56,148 bases of DNA from Xanthobacteraceae bacterium (GCA_030038415.1 JASHOX010000096.1:1-56148), one strand, 5' to 3'; counted from the stretch's first letter, positions 29,460 through 39,504 are shown. Notes: a model not told the origin generated them from the letters alone. Numbers and translations are program-made.

Positions 29460-30371
29460 TCAGGACGAACGGATCGCAACGGGCACCGGTCGCCGCGTCG
29501 CCCTCACGATCGGCCGGCCGACGCGGTAGCGCGGCACGAGATGCCGAATGAGGCCGAAACCGCCTAAGAGAAGGCTCATCCACACTGCCACGCTGAAATA
29601 GAGCGACATCCACGGGATTTCGTGGTGCCAGCGTGCGATCGCGTGGGTGACGATCCAGCGGGTCGCGAGATCGTGCAGGCCGGAGAACAGCCCGAGATAG
29701 TGCGTGCCGTCCGCCAGCTGCGCCTGCCAGCGCGCGAAATACATCGGCACGTCGACGCCGCACATGAACAGGACGTAGCCGGCCGAGCCCGCCGCCGCGG
29801 CGGTTATGGCGAACCGCGCAGGCCCGCGGAAATTCAAGGCAAGGCGGAGAAGCGCGATCGCGATCAGGGCAAAGGTCGCGGTCCACAACGAGTTTTCCAG
29901 AACATTGCCCAGGAAATTCGTCGAGATCACCGCATACCAGGAGCAGCATTCGGCCAGCGCAATCAGCGGTACGACCAGGTTGGCGATATTCTTGGCGGTG
30001 TCCGAATGGGTGATCTTCGCCAGCTCGCGCAGCACGATGGCCCACTGTAGCGCAAAGCAAAGCTCGGCCACCGTGGCGACCGACCGGCCGATCAGCACGC
30101 TGGAAAGCCAGGTGTCGAACAGACAGATGCGCTGCACGTCGGCCCGCGGCAGCACTGAGCGGAAGGCGCAGCCGAACACGTAAACGGCGCACAACAGCGC
30201 CAGCGGCTCGATCGCGAAGACCCGCGTGCCGCCGAAGACCTTGTTGCGATAGGAGCGGTGCAGGCCGAGCAATAGCGCGATGTTGAGGGCACTGACGGCA
30301 AGCAGAAAGGTCCACCACACGGCGACCGGGTTCGTCCAGGTGACCCAAGCAAGGCTCATGTGCAAACCCAC
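29460..30371 (-). CDS. Polytopic membrane protein, unknown function
   Basis: The protein has about 303 residues from a GTG at 30371 preceded by GGTGAG; an ATG at 30359 gives 299. Seven or eight hydrophobic segments are visible. There is no recognised transporter motif. Conserved-looking loops are HRSYRNKVFGGTRVFAIEP, LPRADVQRICLFDTWLSS and ARWHHEIPWMS. Trp and His are unusually frequent in loops, which might bind a cofactor, but this is speculation. Confidence 0.7.
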   Translation of the reverse strand: MGLHMSLAWVTWTNPVAVWWTFLLAVSALNIALLLGLHRSYRNKVFGGTRVFAIEPLALLCAVYVFGCAFRSVLPRADVQRICLFDTWLSSVLIGRSVATVAELCFALQWAIVLRELAKITHSDTAKNIANLVVPLIALAECCSWYAVISTNFLGNVLENSLWTATFALIAIALLRLALNFRGPARFAITAAAAGSAGYVLFMCGVDVPMYFARWQAQLADGTHYLGLFSGLHDLATRWIVTHAIARWHHEIPWMSLYFSVAVWMSLLLGGFGLIRHLVPRYRVGRPIVRATRRPVPVAIRSS

Positions 30372-30571
30372 GGCGTCATCTCACCCTCACCGGAATGTAA
30401 CACTCCTGACATATATGGCGAGAGTGCGATGTCGCCCGCGGCTGGCTCAAACCATTGCCCGATAAACCGGAATGCGCCGCGGCTGGTCCGATTTACGTGC
30501 TTTTAATGTGAATTTTCTAGGCTGTCCGATTGCAACCACTTCGCCACTCAAGCGGGTGGTGGGAGGCTTCA

Positions 30572-30856
30572 ATGGTCGCTGCCGGCAATAACCGCAGTCG
30601 GGCCGAATTGCGGAAAAGGCGGCGGCGCCACTTCGACTACAAGGCAAAGATCCAGAAGGATAAAGATTCTCCGGCGGTGGCATGCGCCATTTCCGATATT
30701 TCGGACAGTGGGGCGCGGCTCAATCTCAAGGACGATGTCGAGCTGCCGGACAGGTTCTTTCTCTTATTGACTGCGAACGGCGCGGCGCGCCGGCATTGCC
30801 GCCTGATATGGCGCGACGGCTTGACCCTCGGCGTCAAATTTCCCGATAACCGCTAG
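30572..30856 (+). CDS. Single PilZ-domain protein
   Basis: The 94-residue protein has a basic N terminus RAELRKRRRRHFDY, which contains the RxxxR part of the c-di-GMP-binding PilZ motif, and CAISDISDSGARL as the DxSxxG part. A following strand RHCRLIWRDGLTLGVKF completes a PilZ barrel. It is a stand-alone c-di-GMP receptor candidate. GGGAGG lies 5 bases before the ATG at 30572; the in-frame ATG at 30530 has none. The GGDEF-EAL protein and a double-PilZ protein elsewhere in the window fit the same signalling system. Confidence 0.82.
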   Translation: MVAAGNNRSRAELRKRRRRHFDYKAKIQKDKDSPAVACAISDISDSGARLNLKDDVELPDRFFLLLTANGAARRHCRLIWRDGLTLGVKFPDNR

Positions 30857-30968
30857 TCGGTGCCGGCGTCTGGGCACGCATTGGCGGCAACTTGCCATAT
30901 TTGCGGCGCAGGAAACTGCAAACTGGATGCGGGGAAACGCGCGAGTTCGGCGCGGCTGGGCGTTCTTG

Positions 30969-31376
30969 ATGCGACTTGTCGACGACACCGGTAGTACACG
31001 GCCGACTGCGGGTGCGCTCCAGTCATGCCGGTCGCGCGGCGCGGTTGGCCGGCTGCTCGCATGCATTATCGCCGCTGCGCTCGCCGGTTGCACCGATGGC
31101 GCCGGCTCGCTGTTGATCGATCCGGGCCGCTACAGCGCCTATCACTGCAATGACCTCGCCGCGCAGTGGAAGGTTCTGGTCGCGCGCGAGAAGGACTTGC
31201 GCGAGCTGATGGATCGGGCGGACCAGGGCGGCGGCGGTGGCGCCGTGATCGGCTCGCTCGCCTATCGCACCGACTACGAATCCGTGCGCAGCGAGGAGCG
31301 GCTACTGCAGCGCGAGGCGGCGGTGAAGAATTGCAATTCAACGACCCAATTTCAGAGCGACCAGGCCATCCGCTGA
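30969..31376 (+). CDS. Small lipoprotein
   Basis: The 135-residue protein has a lipobox ALAGC ending at Cys41, after a basic region and a hydrophobic stretch RLLACIIAAALAGC, so it should be lipidated and held at a membrane. The mature part has DPGRYSAYHCNDLAAQWKVL and a helical region rich in Glu and Arg, with Cys near each end. The pattern recurs in rhizobial hypothetical lipoproteins. The N-terminal 27 residues before the hydrophobic stretch are unusually long, so the start is uncertain (ATG 30927 is the other option). Confidence 0.68.
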   Translation: MRLVDDTGSTRPTAGALQSCRSRGAVGRLLACIIAAALAGCTDGAGSLLIDPGRYSAYHCNDLAAQWKVLVAREKDLRELMDRADQGGGGGAVIGSLAYRTDYESVRSEERLLQREAAVKNCNSTTQFQSDQAIR

Positions 31377-31387
31377 TCGCGCTCAAA

Positions 31388-32698
31388 CTAGAGCAGCCAC
31401 ATCGCCATCGCGATCGCAATAGCGACACCGGCGACGGCCAGAAGCAGCAGCGCGGCGGCGCTGCCGGCGGTCGCCTTGCCGCCGGCGAAAGAGGCGGCAT
31501 AAACCGCTTTGAGGACGTTGTTGGAAGAGGCGGCAATCAGGATCGCGGCCGCGAGTTGGGCTTCCGCCACGCCGGCGACGCCGCCTTGCGCCAAGTTCAA
31601 GACGAACGGGTCGATATCGGTAACGCCGACAATGGCCGCGAGCCCGTAAATGCCGGAGACGCCAAATTGCGCCTTGGCCACGGCGGAGACGAGGGACACC
31701 GCGACGAACAAAGCGGCAAACACGGCCGCGGCGCCAAGTTCGAGCGGATTGCCGCTCGCGGCAAGATGCATCGCAGGCGGCTTCGGCGCGCCCCGCGGCT
31801 TGCCAAACCAATATTGCAAGGCGCAAATCGCGAAGCCGGCAAGCGAAAGTGCGCACAGCGGCAGCGCCAAGACTCGTGCAAGCTCGAAATTAAAAATCGC
31901 GACCACCGCCAGAATGCGCAAGTACATGATCGCGGTGGCAAGCGTTATGCCGGCTTGCGCCTGGCGCTTGAGCGCGGGATCGGTTTTGGCCTGCCGCGCG
32001 AGAACGACGGTGGTTGCGGTCGAAGAATACATGCCGCCAAGCGCCGCCATCCACAGCCCGCGCGCCGCCGCGGCCCAGTAGCGCTGCGCCAGATAGCTGG
32101 CGTAGGAAAAGCTGCAGACGACGACGAGCGCCAGCCAGACCTGGCGCGGCGTAATCGCGGTCAGCGTCGTCACTGGATGGCTCGGTAGCAGCGGCAGCAC
32201 GATCCCGGTGAGGATCAAAAACTCGCCGACGGTGACGATTTCCTTGATCTCGACCCGCCGCGCCAGCGCGTGCAACTGCTCGCGGCCGGTGAGGAGGAGA
32301 ACCGCCGCCACGGTGATCGTCACCGCCACCCATGGCGGCAGCGCCAGGGCTGCGGCGCCGAGCACGTAAGCGAGTACATTGAGCACCGGAATAACGAGGC
32401 CGACATTGATGTCGCTGTTCTCATCGTCGCCGGCTTGTTTCTCATGTTCGCTGACATGGGCGCCGTAATAGACGAAAAGCCAGGCGCCCAATACGAGAAG
32501 GCCGGCGGTGAAAGGCAGGAAACGGACGGGATCGAACAGATAAAGCGCGCCCCCCGCCAGCGCGAGCAAAGGAAAAGTGCGGATGCCGCCCGGCCGCCGC
32601 TCGTCGGTGTGCGCGAAGAACTCCTCGAAGGCGAGCCCGAGAAAAAAGCTTAGGCCGAGCAGCAGCGCAACGCTCGTCGGGGAGGGTGCTGTGATCAT
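31388..32698 (-). CDS. MgtC/SapB-DUF4010 family membrane protein
   Basis: The 436-residue protein has about eleven or twelve hydrophobic helices. The N-terminal third (LLGLSFFLGLAFEEFF, RRPGGIRTFPLLALAGG) matches the MgtC/SapB family. The rest matches DUF4010 (SSTATTVVLARQAKTDP, AIVGVTDIDPFVLNLAQGG, AAILIAASSNNVLKAVYA). MgtC relatives affect magnesium and membrane ATPase function; the role of the DUF4010 fusion is unknown. It converges on the lipoprotein gene with 11 bases between. Confidence 0.88.
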   Translation of the reverse strand: MITAPSPTSVALLLGLSFFLGLAFEEFFAHTDERRPGGIRTFPLLALAGGALYLFDPVRFLPFTAGLLVLGAWLFVYYGAHVSEHEKQAGDDENSDINVGLVIPVLNVLAYVLGAAALALPPWVAVTITVAAVLLLTGREQLHALARRVEIKEIVTVGEFLILTGIVLPLLPSHPVTTLTAITPRQVWLALVVVCSFSYASYLAQRYWAAAARGLWMAALGGMYSSTATTVVLARQAKTDPALKRQAQAGITLATAIMYLRILAVVAIFNFELARVLALPLCALSLAGFAICALQYWFGKPRGAPKPPAMHLAASGNPLELGAAAVFAALFVAVSLVSAVAKAQFGVSGIYGLAAIVGVTDIDPFVLNLAQGGVAGVAEAQLAAAILIAASSNNVLKAVYAASFAGGKATAGSAAALLLLAVAGVAIAIAMAMWLL

Positions 32699-32934
32699 GG
32701 TGCTGTAGCTTTGGCGGCGAATTCTGTGCGGCGGCCGATGGCAATGGATGATGAGGAAGCGGCAACTGCCGGCGTCGATCGAGGACTATAATGGATGGTG
32801 CACGGAACGCGAGTCAGTCCGGCAAGGCGAGGTTCAATGGCGGCGCTGCCACGGCGTCGCGCAACTTGGCGCCGGTTGCGAACAAAACGGGACCGTGATT
32901 CAGTGAAATCCCATTCTCGAATGATTCGTGACCG

Positions 32935-35001
32935 ATGCTCGCGGCGCGCCTCGACAAGCTCAATCCGCAACAGCGCCGCGCCGTCGAGCATGGCGGTTTG
33001 CCGCTCGCCGATAGCGGTCCGCTCCTGATCATCGCCGGCGCCGGCTCCGGCAAGACCGCGACGCTGGCGCATCGCGTCGTGCATCTTCTCGAAAACGGCG
33101 CCGATCCGCGCCGCATCATGCTCTTGACCTTTTCGCGTCGTGCGGCGGCAGAGATGACGCGCCGGGTCGACCGCATTCTCGCCGATCTAACGCGCGGCCG
33201 CTCGTCAGGCCCGTCGGATGCGATTGCCTGGGCCGGCACCTTCCATTCGATCGGCGCGCGGCTCCTTCGCGACTATGCCGATAATATCGGGCTTGCGCGC
33301 GCTTTCACGATTCACGATCGCGAGGATTCGGCCGACCTGATGAATCTCATTCGCCATGAGCTGGGCTATTCCGCCACCAAAGAGCGCTTTCCGGCGAAAG
33401 GCACCTGCCTCGCCATTTATTCGCGCGCGGTGAACAGCGAGACCGCGTTGGATGACGTTTTGAGCGCGAGCTTCCCGTGGTGCGCGATCTGGCAAGACGA
33501 ACTGCGCCGTCTGTTCGCGCGCTATGTCGAGGCGAAGCAGGCGCAAAACGTCCTCGATTACGACGATCTGTTGCTCTACTGGGCGCATATGATGCAGGAG
33601 CCGTCGATCGCCGAGGATGTGGCGGCCCGCTTCGATCACGTGTTGGTCGACGAATATCAGGACACCAACCGGCTGCAGGCCTCGGTTCTCTTGGCGCTCA
33701 AGCCGAACGGCAAAGGCTTGACGGTGGTCGGCGACGACGCCCAGGCGATTTATTCGTTCCGCGCCGCCACCGTGCGCAATATTCTCGATTTTCCCGGCCA
33801 CTTCGCGCCCCGCGCCGAGGTCGTAACGCTGGAGCAGAATTATCGTTCGACGCAGCCAATCCTGGCGGCGGCCAACGCCGTGATCAGTCTCGCCGAAGAG
33901 CGCTTCACCAAAAACCTGTGGTCGGACCGCAAGTCCGCCGAACGCCCGAAAATCGTCAGCGTGCGCGACGAAACCGATCAGGCGCGCTACGTAGTCGAGA
34001 AAGTTTTGCAGAGCCGCGAGGCGGGGCTTGCGCTGAAATCGCAGGCTGTGCTGTTTCGCGCTTCGCACCACTCTGGCCCGCTCGAAGTCGAATTGACTCG
34101 CCGCAATATCCCGTTCGTCAAATTCGGCGGGCTGAAATTTCTCGAGGCCGCGCATGTCAAGGACATGCTGGCCTTGCTGCGCTTTACGGAGAACGCGCGC
34201 GACCGCGTCGCGGGCTTCCGCGTCATCCAGCTTTTGCCCGGCGTCGGACCGGTCATTGCCGCCAAGACGCTCGACCGCGTCGCCGCCGTGGCCGATCCGG
34301 TCGAAGCGCTTGCCGGCACCAAACCGCCCGCCGCTGCCGCCGAACACTGGCCGTTATTCGTCGAGGCTGTGCGTTTGCTCCGCTCCGGCGCAGCGGGATG
34401 GCCCGCCGAGCTCGATCTCGCGTGCCGCTGGTACGAGCCGCATCTCGATCGCATTTACGAGGACGCCGGCTTGCGCCAGGCCGACTTGCATCAGCTCGTG
34501 CAGATCGCCGCGACCTATCCGAGCCGCGAGCGCTTTCTCACCGAGCTCACGCTCGATCCGCCGGAGGCGACCAGCGACCGTGCCGGTGCGCCGCTGCTCG
34601 ACGAGGATTACCTCATCCTCTCCACCATCCACTCGGCGAAAGGGCAGGAGTGGAAGTCGGTGCATATTTTGAATGCAGTCGACGGCTGCCTGCCGTCCGA
34701 TCTGGCGACCGGAACGAGCGCCGAGATTGAAGAAGAGCGGCGGCTTCTTTACGTCGCCATGACGCGGGCGCGGGACCAGCTCGACATCATCGTGCCGCAG
34801 CGCTTCTTCGTGCACGGCCAGCGCAGTCACGGCGACCGCCATCTCTACGCGTCGCGGACCCGTTTCATTCCGTCCGGGCTGCTTGAGTATTTCGAATATT
34901 GCGGCTGGTCGCCCGCGGTGGCGGCGACCGCCGCGCCCGGGCAGCAGTCCGCGCGTGCGCCGGTCGACATCCTTAAGCGCGTGCGCAAGAGCTGGGGCTG
35001 A
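32935..35001 (+). CDS. UvrD/Rep-family superfamily 1 DNA helicase
   Basis: The 688-residue protein shows all SF1A helicase motifs in order: Walker A IIAGAGSGKTATLAH (about residue 30), LLTFSRRAAAEM (Ia), VLVDEYQDTNRLQ (II), VGDDAQAIYSFRAA (III), LEQNYRST (IV), TIHSAKGQEWKSVHI (V) and EERRLLYVAMTRARDQL (VI). It should unwind duplex DNA 3' to 5' using ATP in repair or restart. A Gln-motif LNPQQRRAV lies at the N terminus. It is shorter than UvrD and close to Rep/PcrA-like enzymes, and lacks an obvious C-terminal extension. The stop is 6 bases from the convergent copper-ATPase gene. Confidence 0.93.
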   Translation: MLAARLDKLNPQQRRAVEHGGLPLADSGPLLIIAGAGSGKTATLAHRVVHLLENGADPRRIMLLTFSRRAAAEMTRRVDRILADLTRGRSSGPSDAIAWAGTFHSIGARLLRDYADNIGLARAFTIHDREDSADLMNLIRHELGYSATKERFPAKGTCLAIYSRAVNSETALDDVLSASFPWCAIWQDELRRLFARYVEAKQAQNVLDYDDLLLYWAHMMQEPSIAEDVAARFDHVLVDEYQDTNRLQASVLLALKPNGKGLTVVGDDAQAIYSFRAATVRNILDFPGHFAPRAEVVTLEQNYRSTQPILAAANAVISLAEERFTKNLWSDRKSAERPKIVSVRDETDQARYVVEKVLQSREAGLALKSQAVLFRASHHSGPLEVELTRRNIPFVKFGGLKFLEAAHVKDMLALLRFTENARDRVAGFRVIQLLPGVGPVIAAKTLDRVAAVADPVEALAGTKPPAAAAEHWPLFVEAVRLLRSGAAGWPAELDLACRWYEPHLDRIYEDAGLRQADLHQLVQIAATYPSRERFLTELTLDPPEATSDRAGAPLLDEDYLILSTIHSAKGQEWKSVHILNAVDGCLPSDLATGTSAEIEEERRLLYVAMTRARDQLDIIVPQRFFVHGQRSHGDRHLYASRTRFIPSGLLEYFEYCGWSPAVAATAAPGQQSARAPVDILKRVRKSWG

Positions 35002-35007
35002 GCCCGC

Positions 35008-37338
35008 TTACAGGGCCGCGCGGCGCAGCCGCAGCGCGTTAGTGATGACGCTCACCGAGGACAGCGCCATTGCCGCCGCGCCGATGACCGGCGACAGCAA
35101 TATGCCGAAAGCGGGGTAGAGAATGCCGGCCGCAATCGGAATTGCGGCGCCGTTATAGAGGAAGGCGAACAGCAGGTTTTCCCGGATATTGCGCATGGTG
35201 GCGCGCGACAGCCGCCGCGCCCGCACGATGCCGGCGAGGTCGCCCTTTAGCAAAGTGATGCCGGCGCTCTCGATTGCGACGTCCGTGCCGGTGCTCATGG
35301 CGATGCCGACGTCGGCCGCGGCGAGCGCCGGTGCGTCGTTGACGCCGTCGCCGGCCATCGCCACCACGCGGCCCTCGCGGCGCAGCTTTTCGACGATCGC
35401 GCCTTTGCGGTCGGGCATTACTTCGGCTTCGACCTCCGTGATGCCGAGGCGGCGCGCCACCGCCGCGGCGGTGATGCTGTTGTCGCCGGTCAGCATGACG
35501 ACGCGGATGCCGTCGTCGACGAGGCCTTTCAGCGCCTGCGGCGTGGTTGCTTTGACGGGATCGGCAATGGCGATGAGGCCGGCGGCTTTTGCGTCCGCGG
35601 CGAGGAACACCACGGTGGCGCCATCACGGCGCAGACGTTCGGCATCATTTTGCAGCGACGTCGTATCAATGCTGTGCTCGGCAATGAAGCTTGCACTGCC
35701 GAGCGCCACTTTGTGGCCCTCAATCGTGCCGATCACGCCTTTTCCGGTCGCAGCGTCAAAGTCGCGGACGTCGGTCATGGCGATATGACGATCCGCGGCG
35801 GCTGAAACGATGGCGGCGGCCAGCGGATGTTCGCTGCCGCGCTCGACCGATGCGGCAAGGCGCAGCACCTCGGCTTCGCCAAATTCCGCCGCCGCGACGA
35901 CGGTCGTGACTTTCGGCTTGCCCTCGGTGAGGGTTCCCGTCTTGTCGATCACCAAGGTGTCGACGCGCTCCATGCGCTCAAGCGCCTCGGCGTTCTTGAC
36001 TAAGACGCCGGCGCGCGCGCCGCGCCCGACCCCAACCATGATCGACATCGGCGTCGCCAAGCCCAGCGCGCAAGGGCAGGCGATGATGAGCACGTTCACC
36101 GCGGCGACCAGCGCGAAAGTGAAGCGCGGCTCCGGCCCATAGACCGCCCATACTGCAAAGGCGATCAGTGCAACAAAGATGACTAACGGCACGAACCACG
36201 ACGACACTTGATCGGCCAGCCGCTGGATCGGCGCTCGCGAACGCTGCGCCGCGGCCACCATTTGCACGATCTGCGCCAGCAGCGTGTCGCGCCCGACCTT
36301 TTCCGTCCGCATTGTGAAGCTGCCGCTTTGGTTGATCGTGCCGGCAATGATTTTTGCGCCGGCGGCCTTGGTCACCGGCATCGATTCGCCGGTCACCATC
36401 GACTCGTCGACCGAGGAACGGCCGTCAATGACGGTGCCGTCGACCGGGATTTTCTCTCCCGGTCGTACCCGTAAGCGATCGCCGACAAGGACGTCATCGA
36501 GTGCGACTTCGGTCTCCGCGCCGTCAGCCGCGATCCGGCGCGCGGTTTTCGGCGCGAGGTCGAGGAGTGCGCGGATCGCGCCCGAGGTGTGTTCCCGGGC
36601 GCGCAGCTCCAAGACCTGGCCGAGCAGCGCCAGCACGGTGATGCCCGCCGCCGCCTCGAAATAAACGGCGACCGCTCCTTGGTGGCCGCGAAAGGTCGGC
36701 GGGAAAAGCTGCGGCGCGAGCGTTGCTACGACGCTGTACGCCCAGGCGACGCCGGTGCCGACGGCGATCAGCGAAAACATATTGAGCTTGCGGGTTGCGA
36801 ACGAATGCCAGCCGCGCACCAAGAACGGCCAGCCGGCCCAGAGAACGACCGGAGTCGCCAAGGCCAATTGAATGACATTATCGACATTTGGGGTCAGCCA
36901 GGCACCGAGGTCGATAAAATGGCCACCCATCTCCAGCACGGCCACCGGCAGCGTCAGCGCAAGGCCAATCCAGAACCGCCGCGCCATATCGCGCAATTCG
37001 GGATTGGCCGGCATCTCCGCCGTGACCGTGACGGGTTCGAGCGCCATGCCGCAGATCGGGCAGACGCCCGGTCCGACCTGGCGGACTTCGGGATGCATCG
37101 GGCAGGTATAGACCGCGCCCTTGTGCAGCGGTTCCGGCACGGCGCCGGGCTTGAGATATTTCTCCGGATCGGCGACAAATTTGCCGCGGCAGCCGGCCGA
37201 GCAGAAATAATAGGCGTGATGCCGAAAGTCGTGGCGATGCCGGGTTTTCGCCGGATCGACGGTCATGCCGCAGACCGGATCGATGGCCGTCGCTGCGGCA
37301 TCCGACGCATGAATGGCTCGGTCAGCGACTTGATCCAC
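35008..37338 (-). CDS. copA: Copper-translocating P1B-type ATPase with YHS and HMBD N terminus
   Basis: The 776-residue protein starts at GTG 37338; longer frames run into the divergent csoR promoter. Residues about 20-62 form a YHS domain ([20 protein letters not shown]) and about 76-101 a heavy-metal-binding domain ([19 protein letters not shown]); the usual HMA domain is absent. The ATPase core has CPC in [24 protein letters not shown] and [10 protein letters not shown]. It should export Cu(I) from the cytoplasm. Location opposite a csoR-type gene supports copper. The plus-strand operator sits between them. Confidence 0.92.
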   Translation of the reverse strand: MDQVADRAIHASDAAATAIDPVCGMTVDPAKTRHRHDFRHHAYYFCSAGCRGKFVADPEKYLKPGAVPEPLHKGAVYTCPMHPEVRQVGPGVCPICGMALEPVTVTAEMPANPELRDMARRFWIGLALTLPVAVLEMGGHFIDLGAWLTPNVDNVIQLALATPVVLWAGWPFLVRGWHSFATRKLNMFSLIAVGTGVAWAYSVVATLAPQLFPPTFRGHQGAVAVYFEAAAGITVLALLGQVLELRAREHTSGAIRALLDLAPKTARRIAADGAETEVALDDVLVGDRLRVRPGEKIPVDGTVIDGRSSVDESMVTGESMPVTKAAGAKIIAGTINQSGSFTMRTEKVGRDTLLAQIVQMVAAAQRSRAPIQRLADQVSSWFVPLVIFVALIAFAVWAVYGPEPRFTFALVAAVNVLIIACPCALGLATPMSIMVGVGRGARAGVLVKNAEALERMERVDTLVIDKTGTLTEGKPKVTTVVAAAEFGEAEVLRLAASVERGSEHPLAAAIVSAAADRHIAMTDVRDFDAATGKGVIGTIEGHKVALGSASFIAEHSIDTTSLQNDAERLRRDGATVVFLAADAKAAGLIAIADPVKATTPQALKGLVDDGIRVVMLTGDNSITAAAVARRLGITEVEAEVMPDRKGAIVEKLRREGRVVAMAGDGVNDAPALAAADVGIAMSTGTDVAIESAGITLLKGDLAGIVRARRLSRATMRNIRENLLFAFLYNGAAIPIAAGILYPAFGILLSPVIGAAAMALSSVSVITNALRLRRAAL

Positions 37339-37348
37339 GAGATCGCCC

Positions 37349-37377
37349 TTGATACAGGTACCCGGTAGGGGTATATA
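37349..37377 (+). promoter_or_regulatory. csoR promoter overlapped by a CsoR-type operator
   Basis: TTGATA (37349-37354) and TATATA (37372-37377) are spaced by 17 bases. Between them TACCC-N5-GGGTA (37359-37373) is an inverted repeat with a G/C tract flanked by T/A, as in CsoR sites. Transcription would begin at about 37384, the A of the csoR ATG, so the mRNA may be leaderless. The copA start is 11 bases away on the other strand. Confidence 0.7.
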
Positions 37378-37383
37378 GACGCC

Positions 37384-37659
37384 ATGCGAGCGATTGCCAA
37401 GACGTCGGTGCTTAAGCGCCTGCATCGGATCGAAGGCCAGGTGCGCGGGTTGTCGCGCATGGTCGAGGACGACCGCTATTGCATCGATGTCGTGACCCAG
37501 CTCTCGGCGGTGCGCGCCGCGCTGCGGCGCGCCGAGGAGGAGATCCTCGCCGACCATGCCGCGCATTGCGTCGAGCACGCGATCGCCTCGGGCGATAAGG
37601 CCGAGCAGCGGCGCAAGGTCGCCGAGCTCATCGACGTGATTTCGCGTAGCGACCGATGA
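37384..37659 (+). CDS. csoR: CsoR-type copper-sensing repressor
   Basis: The 91-residue all-helical protein begins [23 protein letters not shown], the family signature. The Cu(I) ligands are Cys33 (RYCIDVV), His58 and Cys62 (DHAAHC), the CsoR C-H-C set. This distinguishes it from the W-x-y-z pattern of nickel RcnR or formaldehyde FrmR. It should repress the divergent copA and itself, releasing DNA when copper binds. No ribosome site is visible before the ATG, consistent with a leaderless message. The stop overlaps the next start by 4 bases. Confidence 0.88.
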   Translation: MRAIAKTSVLKRLHRIEGQVRGLSRMVEDDRYCIDVVTQLSAVRAALRRAEEEILADHAAHCVEHAIASGDKAEQRRKVAELIDVISRSDR

Positions 37660-38072
37660 CCGGCCGCGGAGTAAAGCGCGGCTCGCCGAAGCCGAGCACG
37701 AAGCCGCGCTCGCGATCCGGATCGATCGCGATCAAGCGCGCTTATGATCCGCCGGCGGCCAAAGATGGGTTACGTATTTTGATCGACCGGCTTTGGCCGC
37801 GCGGCGTGTCCAAAGCCAAGCTCAAGCTCGACGCTTGGCCGCGCGCGCTTTCGCCGTCGACGGCGTTGCGAAAATGGTACGGCCACGAACCGCGACGCTT
37901 TGCCGAATTTCGCCGCCGCTATCGCGCCGAGCTTGCCGAGCATAAAGACGAATTGGCCGCGCTGCGCACGTGGATCGAGGGCCGCGCTGCCACGCTCATC
38001 ACCGCCACGCGCGAGCTTGAGCTCAGCCATGCCGAGGTGATGCGCGAAATGCTCGGCGCCAAAAAGCGGTAG
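37656..38072 (+). CDS. DUF488 family protein cotranscribed with csoR
   Basis: The 138-residue protein carries the DUF488 blocks [52 protein letters not shown] and a C-terminal [18 protein letters not shown]. The first 25 residues are a basic, low-complexity leader. The function of DUF488 is unknown. The start overlaps the csoR stop as ATGA, so expression is coupled and probably copper-inducible. DUF488 genes are often found near stress and metal genes. Confidence 0.87.
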   Translation: MTGRGVKRGSPKPSTKPRSRSGSIAIKRAYDPPAAKDGLRILIDRLWPRGVSKAKLKLDAWPRALSPSTALRKWYGHEPRRFAEFRRRYRAELAEHKDELAALRTWIEGRAATLITATRELELSHAEVMREMLGAKKR

Positions 38073-38089
38073 AAGAAGCAGTAGGCGGC

Positions 38090-38320
38090 TCAGTTCAGCA
38101 GGATGATGCCGCCTTCGGGCAGATTGAGCGTTTCGGCTTCGCTCGACGTCGCGCGCCGGATTTCCGAAATCGAATAATTGTAAATCTCTTGATTGATCAG
38201 CCGTCGCGCAAGCTCGCTGCGCGCCTCCCGCTCGCTCGGCGCGGCAACGCCGTATTGCAGGCGCACGGTCATGCCGTCGCGGTCGGCGAACGAAACGGTG
38301 GTGACGAAAGGCACCTGCAT
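38090..38320 (-). CDS. Small conserved hypothetical protein
   Basis: The 76-residue protein begins MQVPFVTTVSFADRDGMTVRLQYG from an ATG preceded by AGAGAAG; starts at 38347 or 38371 are possible. It has two beta strands, then a helix SEREARSELARRLINQEIYNYSISEIRRAT, and a short hydrophobic end. No signal peptide or known domain is recognised, but codon use fits the genome. It stands alone between the DUF488 and MetE-like genes. Confidence 0.6.
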   Translation of the reverse strand: MQVPFVTTVSFADRDGMTVRLQYGVAAPSEREARSELARRLINQEIYNYSISEIRRATSSEAETLNLPEGGIILLN

Positions 38321-38444
38321 TGCGCTTCTCTTTTTGATGTTGCTCATATCCAACCGGTCAAACTTTAACAAAACGCTACCGACCGCTTCTCGCTAGCGGT
38401 TCGCAGGTAACGATGTGCGGATTTCTTCAGCGCCTACGGAAGGA

Positions 38445-39482
38445 TCAATCGAATCTCTGTCGCGCGAGCGCCGCGCCCCGGGCGAGTGCTTCCAGTTTCA
38501 TTGCGGCGATTTCGCGGCGCATCGGCGCCATGCCGCAATTAGTGCAGGCGATGATTTTTTGCGCAGGGACGTATTCCGCCGCTTTTGCGATCACGTCGGC
38601 GATTTCTTCCGCTGTCTCGACTTTATCAGTGGCGACGTCGATGACGCCGATCAGCACGTCCTTGCCGGCAAGCAGCTTGAGCACTCTCATCGGCACGTGC
38701 GAATGGATGCATTCGAGCGACACCTGATCGATGCGGCTCTTTGCCAAGGCGGGGAAGAATTTCTCGTATTGCCGCCATTCGGCGCCGAGCGTCGCTTTCC
38801 ACTCGATGTTGGCGGGAATGCCGTAGCCGTAGCAGATGTGCACGGCGCTTTTGCAGGCGACGCCGTCGATGGCGCGGTGCAGCGCCTCGATGCCCCAGGT
38901 GGTGGCGGCGTCCATGTAGACATTGAACGCCGGCTCGTCGAATTGGATGACGTCGACGCCGTCGGCGGCAAGCCCGCGCGCCTCCTCGTTGAGGAGGTCG
39001 GCGAAGGCGAAAGCCATTTTCACCCGGTCGCCGTAATGGGCATCGGCGATGGTGTCGACGATGGTCATCGGTCCGGGCAAAGTGAATTTGAGTTTTTTCC
39101 TGGTGTGAGCGCGCGCGAGTCGCGCCTCGCGGGCGTGCACCCGCGCACGCAGCCGCAGCGGTCCGATGACGGTCGGACACATCGCCTTGTAGCGGTCGTT
39201 GCGGATGCCCATCTCGACGCGCTTGTCGAAGTCGATGCCGTCGACCGCTTCGAGAAAGCCGTGGACGAAATGCTGACGCGACTGCTCGCCGTCGCCGACG
39301 ATGTCAATGCCGGCGTCTTCCTGCAGCTTGATGGCAAGGAGCGTGGCGTCGTCCTTGGCCGTGGCGAGTTCCTCGCCTTCGAGCCGCCACGGCGCCCACA
39401 GTTTGTTCGACACCGCGAGCCAGGCCGGCTTGGGCAGACTGCCCGCGATCGTGGTGGGAAACAGCGGCTCGGTGGCAGGCAT
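38445..39482 (-). CDS. Cobalamin-independent methionine synthase-like protein (MetE C-terminal type)
   Basis: The 345-residue protein matches the catalytic half of MetE. It starts FPTTIAGSLPKPAWL and has DGEQSRQHFVHGF, FTLPGPMTIVDTI, DVIQFDEPAF and the zinc ligands in VHICYGYG and ACTNCGMAP. It would transfer a methyl group to homocysteine or another thiol. It lacks the N-terminal half of true MetE, so the methyl donor may not be methyltetrahydrofolate polyglutamate. No SAM or cobalamin riboswitch is seen upstream, where the foldback elements lie. Confidence 0.85.
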   Translation of the reverse strand: MPATEPLFPTTIAGSLPKPAWLAVSNKLWAPWRLEGEELATAKDDATLLAIKLQEDAGIDIVGDGEQSRQHFVHGFLEAVDGIDFDKRVEMGIRNDRYKAMCPTVIGPLRLRARVHAREARLARAHTRKKLKFTLPGPMTIVDTIADAHYGDRVKMAFAFADLLNEEARGLAADGVDVIQFDEPAFNVYMDAATTWGIEALHRAIDGVACKSAVHICYGYGIPANIEWKATLGAEWRQYEKFFPALAKSRIDQVSLECIHSHVPMRVLKLLAGKDVLIGVIDVATDKVETAEEIADVIAKAAEYVPAQKIIACTNCGMAPMRREIAAMKLEALARGAALARQRFD

Positions 39483-39504
39483 CGTGGTGCTCAGTTGCTC
39501 GACA

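Noticed and set aside
33205..34347. Minus-strand open frame of 380 codons
   Set aside because: Antisense to the helicase gene, which has all SF1 motifs.
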